Source of the DNA: Salegentibacter lacus
GTDB lineage: Bacteria; Bacteroidota; Bacteroidia; Flavobacteriales; Flavobacteriaceae
Length of the DNA stretch: 64,000 nt
Assembly (NCBI RefSeq): GCF_020164555.1
Contig: NZ_JAIQZB010000005.1
Coordinates: forward strand, 62,001 to 126,000
Reading direction: 5' to 3'
Made by a program: the position numbers and the translations under genes. How positions within the stretch are numbered: position 1 is the first letter of the stretch; every line of letters starts with the position of its first letter. The notes beneath the pieces were generated by a model. That model saw nothing but the letters and a program-made list of their open reading frames with translations, had not been told where the DNA came from and did not search any database. Shown in pieces: positions 59,612 through 64,000 of the stretch.

Positions 59612-59619
59612 AAATATAT
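59612..59619 (-). promoter_or_regulatory. -7 promoter box of the GMC/subunit-3 operon
   Basis: The minus strand reads TATATTTG (TAnnTTTG). The leader to the GTG start would be about 40 nt. A near -33 box was not found. Confidence 0.5.
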
Positions 59620-59651
59620 AAATTTAAGGTTATAATTTTACTTCTTTAAAA

Positions 59652-59665
59652 AAAAGTATACTTTT
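59652..59665. promoter_or_regulatory. 14-bp palindrome in the divergent GMC / TIM-barrel intergenic region
   Basis: AAAAGTATACTTTT is a perfect palindrome located between the divergent operons, 33 nt upstream of the minus -7 box. It may be an operator shared by both directions. Simple AT-rich palindromes arise by chance, so this is weak. Confidence 0.3.
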
Positions 59666-59718
59666 AAGATTCCAAAATATCAGTAAAATCACATACTAGT
59701 AACTATTAATCCCATTCT

Positions 59719-60732
59719 ATGAAAATTACACCAACGAAAATTTCCTCCTATTTATTAGTCCTTTTTTTATCCTTCGGAATTTATTCCTGCAAAGACCAAA
59801 AGTCGGAAAATGAAAATGCTAAAACCTCTGAAGCTCAAACCGAAGAAAATGCTGAACCATTCTTTAAACTTTCCCTGGCCCAATGGTCTCTTAATGAACC
59901 TATTTTTGCCGGTGAGTTAGATCCTATGGATTTTGCTGAAAAAGCAAGCGAAATGGGCTTTGAAGGTATTGAATATGTTAGTGCTTTCTATTCGCAGCAA
60001 ATAAACGAAGCCGAAAATCCCGAAGAAGCAATGCAAAAGGTTTTGGATACTTTAAAAACTAAAAGTGAAGAATTCAACGTAGAAAACGTTTTGATTATGG
60101 TAGATGGGGAAGGCGAGTTAGCCAGCCCTGACAAAGCTGAACGTGAAGAAGCCGTTGAAAATCATAAAAAATGGGTAGATGCCGCCAGTTTCCTCGGAGC
60201 TCATTCTATACGTGTAAACCTTTTTGGAAGTGAAGAACCGGAAGAATGGAAAGATTCAGCTACAAAAGGTTTAAAAGCACTTAGCAAATATGCTGCTGAA
60301 AAAAATATAAATGTCTTGGTTGAAAACCACGGTTACCTTTCTTCTAACGCAGAACTTTTGGTAGAAGTTATTGAAGGAGTGAATATGGAAAATGCTGGAA
60401 CCCTCCCCGATTTCGGTAATTTTTGCCTCAAAAGAGAAGGTGGCGAACGTTGGGAAGCAAAGTGTGTTGAAGAGTATCCAAAATACCAGGGCATAGAAGA
60501 AATGATGCCTTATGCCAAAGCTGTAAGCGCAAAATCTTATGATTTTAATGAGGAGGGCGAAGAAACCACGCTTGATTATGAACGAATTCTGAAAATAGTA
60601 CAGGATGCAGGTTACACCGGTTTTGTTGGCGTAGAATATGAAGGCGAAAATTTATCGCCAGAAGAAGGTATTGAAGCCACTAAAGAACTTTTAATAGAAG
60701 TTGGAAGCAAATTAAACAGCAACAATAACTAA
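59719..60732 (+). CDS. Sugar phosphate isomerase/epimerase-type TIM-barrel lipoprotein
   Basis: A 337-residue AP-endonuclease-2/xylose-isomerase-like TIM barrel on a lipoprotein anchor (lipobox GIYSC, Cys24; acidic linker after it). Metal-ligand candidates are Glu in LVENHG, Asp in LPDFGNF and Glu in VGVEYEG. The position that is normally His (HVKD) reads SAKS, so one ligand is replaced. The periplasmic location is unusual for this mostly cytoplasmic superfamily. It is first in an operon with a permease and an oxidoreductase and divergent from the GMC dehydrogenase; in related systems such barrels act on 3-keto-sugars by beta-elimination or isomerisation. Confidence 0.85.
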   Translation: MKITPTKISSYLLVLFLSFGIYSCKDQKSENENAKTSEAQTEENAEPFFKLSLAQWSLNEPIFAGELDPMDFAEKASEMGFEGIEYVSAFYSQQINEAENPEEAMQKVLDTLKTKSEEFNVENVLIMVDGEGELASPDKAEREEAVENHKKWVDAASFLGAHSIRVNLFGSEEPEEWKDSATKGLKALSKYAAEKNINVLVENHGYLSSNAELLVEVIEGVNMENAGTLPDFGNFCLKREGGERWEAKCVEEYPKYQGIEEMMPYAKAVSAKSYDFNEEGEETTLDYERILKIVQDAGYTGFVGVEYEGENLSPEEGIEATKELLIEVGSKLNSNNN

Positions 60733-60750
60733 GAGAAGCGACAGAAAATA

Positions 60751-61986
60751 ATGAAAAGTTTAACCAGATTTCAACTATCAACCATGATGTTCCTCGAATT
60801 CTTTATTTGGGGAGGATGGTTTGTAACTTTAGGAACATTTTTAGGACAGAATTTAAGTGCTACCGGTGCACAAACCGGGATGGCCTTTTCTACACAATCT
60901 TGGGGAGCCATTATAGCTCCCTTTATTATTGGCCTAATCGCCGACCGCTTTTTTAATGCCGAACGCATTTTAGGATTTCTTCATATTGCCGGTGCGATTT
61001 TGCTTTATATGATGTTTCAGTCGGAAGATTTCACTAATTTTTATCCTTTTGTTTTGGGATATATGATCCTTTATATGCCAACATTGGCTCTGGTAAATTC
61101 CATTTCCTTTTACCAAATGACCGATCCATCTAAACAATTTTCCAGCATCAGGGTTTTTGGAACCATAGGCTGGATAGTTTCGGGAGTTGTAATAAGCCTG
61201 GTTTTTGGCTGGGATTCTGCGATGGCGCGAGAAGAAGGAATGCTTAGATACACTTTCTTAATGGCAGCAATTGCTTCTGCTGTTCTAGGATTATTCAGTT
61301 TTACATTACCTAAAACACCACCAAGCAGCAAAGGTGAAAAAGTAACTTTATCTGATATTTTAGGACTGGAAGCTTTAGCCCTTCTAAAAGGGAGAAACTT
61401 TTTAATGTTCTTTATTTCATCGGTATTAATTTGTATTCCACTGGCTTTTTATTACCAAAACGCCAATCCTTTTCTTTCTGAAGTAGGCATGGAAGATCCT
61501 ACTTTTATGATGTCTATCGGGCAGATTTCCGAAGCATTATTCCTTTTATTACTGCCTTTCTTTTTTAAGAAATTCGGCTTTAAAATAACCTTGCTGGCGG
61601 GTATGCTCGCCTGGGTATTGCGTTACCTGCTTTTCGCATATGGGAATGCGGGAGAATTGGTTTATATGCTAATTATAGGTATAGCACTCCACGGAATTTG
61701 TTACGACTTTTTCTTTGTATCCGGACAGATCTATACCGATTCTAAAGCGGGACCAAAAATTAAAAGTGCAGCACAGGGTTTAATTACCCTGGCAACTTAC
61801 GGCGTAGGGATGCTAATTGGTTTCTGGGTAGCAGGACAGATTAGCGATCTTTATTTAAATGCAGATGGCACTCACGACTGGGAACAGATTTGGATAGTTC
61901 CGGCGGGGTTTGCCTTTGTTGTAATGATATTATTTGCTATTTTCTTCAAAAATGAAGATATAGCGAAAAAGGATATTGAAATATAA
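60751..61986 (+). CDS. Nucleoside:H+ symporter-like MFS permease
   Basis: A 411-residue inner-membrane protein with about 12 hydrophobic segments, of the NHS (NupG/XapB) family of the major facilitator superfamily, as seen from LSTMMFLEFFIWGGWFVTLGTFLG and GLIADRFFNAERILG in the first repeat. In Bacteroidota, members that sit beside GMC, Gfo/Idh/MocA and TIM-barrel genes are likely carriers of oxidised sugars or glycosides, not nucleosides. The upstream gene ends 18 nt before it and the downstream gene starts 21 nt after it. Confidence 0.88.
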   Translation: MKSLTRFQLSTMMFLEFFIWGGWFVTLGTFLGQNLSATGAQTGMAFSTQSWGAIIAPFIIGLIADRFFNAERILGFLHIAGAILLYMMFQSEDFTNFYPFVLGYMILYMPTLALVNSISFYQMTDPSKQFSSIRVFGTIGWIVSGVVISLVFGWDSAMAREEGMLRYTFLMAAIASAVLGLFSFTLPKTPPSSKGEKVTLSDILGLEALALLKGRNFLMFFISSVLICIPLAFYYQNANPFLSEVGMEDPTFMMSIGQISEALFLLLLPFFFKKFGFKITLLAGMLAWVLRYLLFAYGNAGELVYMLIIGIALHGICYDFFFVSGQIYTDSKAGPKIKSAAQGLITLATYGVGMLIGFWVAGQISDLYLNADGTHDWEQIWIVPAGFAFVVMILFAIFFKNEDIAKKDIEI

Positions 61987-62007
61987 CAAACCAAAAAGAA
62001 ATAAAAT

Positions 62008-63147
62008 ATGGGTAAAAAAATAAAATTAGGAGTACTAGGTGGCGGTGGCGATTCCCTTATTGGGGTTCTACACCGCGTAGCCTCTTCTATGTATGATAAA
62101 TTTGAATTTGTAGGTGGAGTTTTTAATCCTGACCTGGAAGAAAGTAAAAAGTTTGCACAGGAGTTGGGAATTGGAACCGATAGGGTTTATAAAGACCTGG
62201 ATCATTTAATAGCTGAAGAAGCAAAATTGCCGGAAGAAGACCGTATAAAAGCTGTTTCAATTCTTACACCTAACTTTTTGCATTTTCCAATGGCAAAGCA
62301 GCTTTTGGAAAACGGTTATCATGTGATTTGTGAAAAACCAATGACTACCACTTACGAGGAAGCTAAGATACTTGAAGACACGCTCATAAAATCTAAAACC
62401 ATTTTTGCGGTAACATACACTTATACAGGTTACCCAATGATTCGCCAGATGAAAGAAATGATCGCTGCAGGCGAGATTGGCAAAATTCAAAAGGTAGACG
62501 TGCAATATTACCAGGGATGGATAAATTCAATTATTCACGATAAAGATGAAAGAAACAGTATTTGGCGCCTTGATCCTGAAAAAGGAGGTATCAGCTGCTG
62601 TATTGGTGATATTGGTACACACGCTTTTGATATGATAGAGTATGTTACAGGCCTTGAGGTAAAAGAACTTTTAGCCGATCTAAACTATGTTTATTCAGAT
62701 AATAAAATGGATGTAGATGGAACTGTGCTACTTCGTTTTTCAGAATTTGTAAAAGGAGTGCTTAGATCCAGCCAGATCGCTACGGGAGAAGAAAATAATT
62801 TTGCTGTAAAGATTTACGGAACAAAAGCCGGCCTAAAATGGGAACAGGAAAACCCGAATTACCTCTACAAACTGGAAGACGGGCAACCAATGAAGGTTTT
62901 AAAACCCGGGCACGAATACAATTCAGCGCTTTCTTTAGACGGTACCAAACTGCCTCCGGGACATCCCGAAGGTATCTTCGATTCTATGGGAAACATTTAT
63001 AAAGGAGTTGCAAGGGCAATTAATGGAGAAAAATACCACCCAGCCGAATTTCCTACAATGAAGGATGGAATTCGCGGAATGAACTTTATCGAAAAAGTAG
63101 TAAACTCTCATGCCAAAGGAAATGCTTGGGTAAAGTTGGACGCATAA
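62008..63147 (+). CDS. Gfo/Idh/MocA family NAD(P)-dependent oxidoreductase
   Basis: A 379-residue cytoplasmic sugar oxidoreductase. The N-terminal Rossmann fold begins KLGVLGGGGDSLIGVLHRVA, and the invariant CEKPMTTTYEEA (with the EKP Lys) lies at about residues 109-120. The substrate-domain motif GDIGTHAFDMIEYVTG near 207-222 supplies the catalytic Asp/His. It probably reduces or oxidises a keto-sugar imported by the upstream permease and acts with the downstream TIM-barrel isomerase. No signal peptide is present. Confidence 0.93.
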   Translation: MGKKIKLGVLGGGGDSLIGVLHRVASSMYDKFEFVGGVFNPDLEESKKFAQELGIGTDRVYKDLDHLIAEEAKLPEEDRIKAVSILTPNFLHFPMAKQLLENGYHVICEKPMTTTYEEAKILEDTLIKSKTIFAVTYTYTGYPMIRQMKEMIAAGEIGKIQKVDVQYYQGWINSIIHDKDERNSIWRLDPEKGGISCCIGDIGTHAFDMIEYVTGLEVKELLADLNYVYSDNKMDVDGTVLLRFSEFVKGVLRSSQIATGEENNFAVKIYGTKAGLKWEQENPNYLYKLEDGQPMKVLKPGHEYNSALSLDGTKLPPGHPEGIFDSMGNIYKGVARAINGEKYHPAEFPTMKDGIRGMNFIEKVVNSHAKGNAWVKLDA

Positions 63148-63159
63148 AATAGTAACATT

Positions 63160-64000
63160 ATGAAAACAGTAAAAGGACCTGCGGTTTATTTAGCGCAATT
63201 TATGGATTCCGAAAAGCCATTCAATAGTTTGGATGGTTTGTGCGAATGGGCTGCAGATTTAGGATATAAAGGAATACAGATCCCAACCTGGGAATCGGCT
63301 TTAATCGATTTAAAAAAGGCAGGGGAAAGTAAAGATTATTGCGACGAAATTAAAGGAAGAGTAGAATCGTACGGACTGGAAATCACCGAGCTCTGCACCC
63401 ATTTACAGGGGCAACTTGTTGCAGTTCATTCTGCTTACGATACAATGTTCGATAATTTCGCACCCAAAGAAGTTAAAGGCAATCCCAAAGCCAGAACCCA
63501 ATGGGCAGTTGAGCAAATGAAAAGCGCAGCCCGTGCCAGCAGGCATTTTGGTTTGGATGTTCACGGGACTTTTAGCGGATCTCTACTCTGGCACACTGCG
63601 CATCCCTGGCCACAAAGACCGCAAGGCCTTGTAGAAATGGGGTTTAAAGAACTTGCAAAACGCTGGACTCCTATTTTAAATGAATTTGATGAACAGGGCG
63701 TAGATGTTTGCTACGAAGTTCACCCTGGAGAAGATCTTCACGACGGAGTAACTTTTGAACGTTTCCTGGAAGCGACAAATAATCACAAACGAGTAAATTT
63801 ATTGTATGATCCCAGCCATTTTGTATTGCAGCAATTAGATTATATTTCTTACATAGATCATTATCACGAATTTATTAAAATGTTCCACGTAAAAGATGCC
63901 GAGTTTAATCCCACCGGGAAAAAAGGCTCTTTTGGTGGTTATGGCGACTGGATAGATCGTGCGGGAAGATATAGACATCCCGGGGACGGCCAGGTAGATT
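63160..64000 (+). CDS. Sugar phosphate isomerase/epimerase-type TIM-barrel protein (cut by window end)
   Basis: The first 280 residues of a second xylose-isomerase-like TIM barrel, without signal peptide, so cytoplasmic. Ligand-type residues are present in CYEVHPGEDLHDG, YDPSHFVLQQLD and MFHVKDAEF (the His-containing HVKD form, unlike the lipoprotein barrel at 59719). The ATG at 63160 follows the oxidoreductase stop by 12 nt. Members of this group convert keto- or aldo-sugars. The C-terminus, and probably further genes such as a cytochrome or DUF1080 protein, lie beyond the window. Confidence 0.9.
   Translation, partial: MKTVKGPAVYLAQFMDSEKPFNSLDGLCEWAADLGYKGIQIPTWESALIDLKKAGESKDYCDEIKGRVESYGLEITELCTHLQGQLVAVHSAYDTMFDNFAPKEVKGNPKARTQWAVEQMKSAARASRHFGLDVHGTFSGSLLWHTAHPWPQRPQGLVEMGFKELAKRWTPILNEFDEQGVDVCYEVHPGEDLHDGVTFERFLEATNNHKRVNLLYDPSHFVLQQLDYISYIDHYHEFIKMFHVKDAEFNPTGKKGSFGGYGDWIDRAGRYRHPGDGQVD

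Noticed and set aside
1-64000. tRNA or rRNA genes, insertion sequences, prophage and CRISPR arrays
   Set aside because: Reading of the intergenic gaps found no cloverleaf-type sequence, no transposase or integrase, and no regularly spaced repeats.

Overview
This window comes from a Bacteroidota genome, most likely family Flavobacteriaceae (Gramella/Salegentibacter/Zunongwangia-like; the genus is a guess). The evidence is a SusC/SusD pair, a zapA - 6S RNA - rny arrangement, DUF4199 and FG-GAP/ASPIC lipoproteins, low GC, mostly absent Shine-Dalgarno sequences, and many exact copies of the Bacteroidota -7 promoter box TAnnTTTG. Coding density is high. No tRNA, rRNA, CRISPR array, IS element or prophage was seen.

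Layout. 1-5300 (mostly minus) holds the 5' part of rny, a 6S RNA, zapA, a small coiled-coil gene, an M23 peptidase, a small membrane protein, a GlmU-like nucleotidyltransferase and ribosomal protein L31 type B. 5406-10617 is a four-gene plus-strand operon: DUF4199 protein, membrane glycosyltransferase, phosphohexomutase, MsbA-like ABC exporter. 10637-13090 has a small secreted protein and an ECF sigma operon (sigma, a one-TM protein with an internal duplication, a Spy-like periplasmic sensor). 13089-20113 has a BNR-repeat lipoprotein, an RsmB-like rRNA methyltransferase, a lamin-tail lipoprotein and purL. 20300-29137 is fatty-acid degradation: acyl-CoA ligase, then MarR regulator, HAD/ECH fusion, thiolase and acyl-CoA dehydrogenase, interrupted by two unrelated-looking cassettes that each carry a four-helix-bundle (IVS-type) gene. 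29197-36618 looks like an osmotic-stress block: two MscS channels, GH15 enzyme, trehalose-phosphate synthase/phosphatase, YtxH protein. 36700-43082 has an M28 peptidase, a dienelactone-hydrolase lipoprotein, Tex, and a divergent App1-type phosphatase / diacylglycerol kinase pair.

43267-57164 is the main accessory region: a LacI/PurR-like operator, SusC, SusD, two very large FG-GAP/ASPIC-UnbV lipoproteins, a vanadium-haloperoxidase-like lipoprotein with a complete vanadate-binding residue set, and a GyrI-like-domain membrane protein. 57210-64000 is a divergent sugar-oxidation locus: a GMC dehydrogenase with a probable iron-sulfur cysteine motif plus its subunit 3 on the minus strand, and a TIM-barrel lipoprotein, sugar/nucleoside permease, Gfo/Idh/MocA oxidoreductase and a second TIM-barrel enzyme (cut by the window end) on the plus strand. 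This set resembles 3-keto-glycoside degradation systems.

The two accessory regions are the best candidates for an incompletely described system: outer-membrane uptake coupled to surface lipoproteins and a haloperoxidase, next to periplasmic FAD-dependent sugar oxidation. Functional statements below come from motif recognition by eye; no database search was run.
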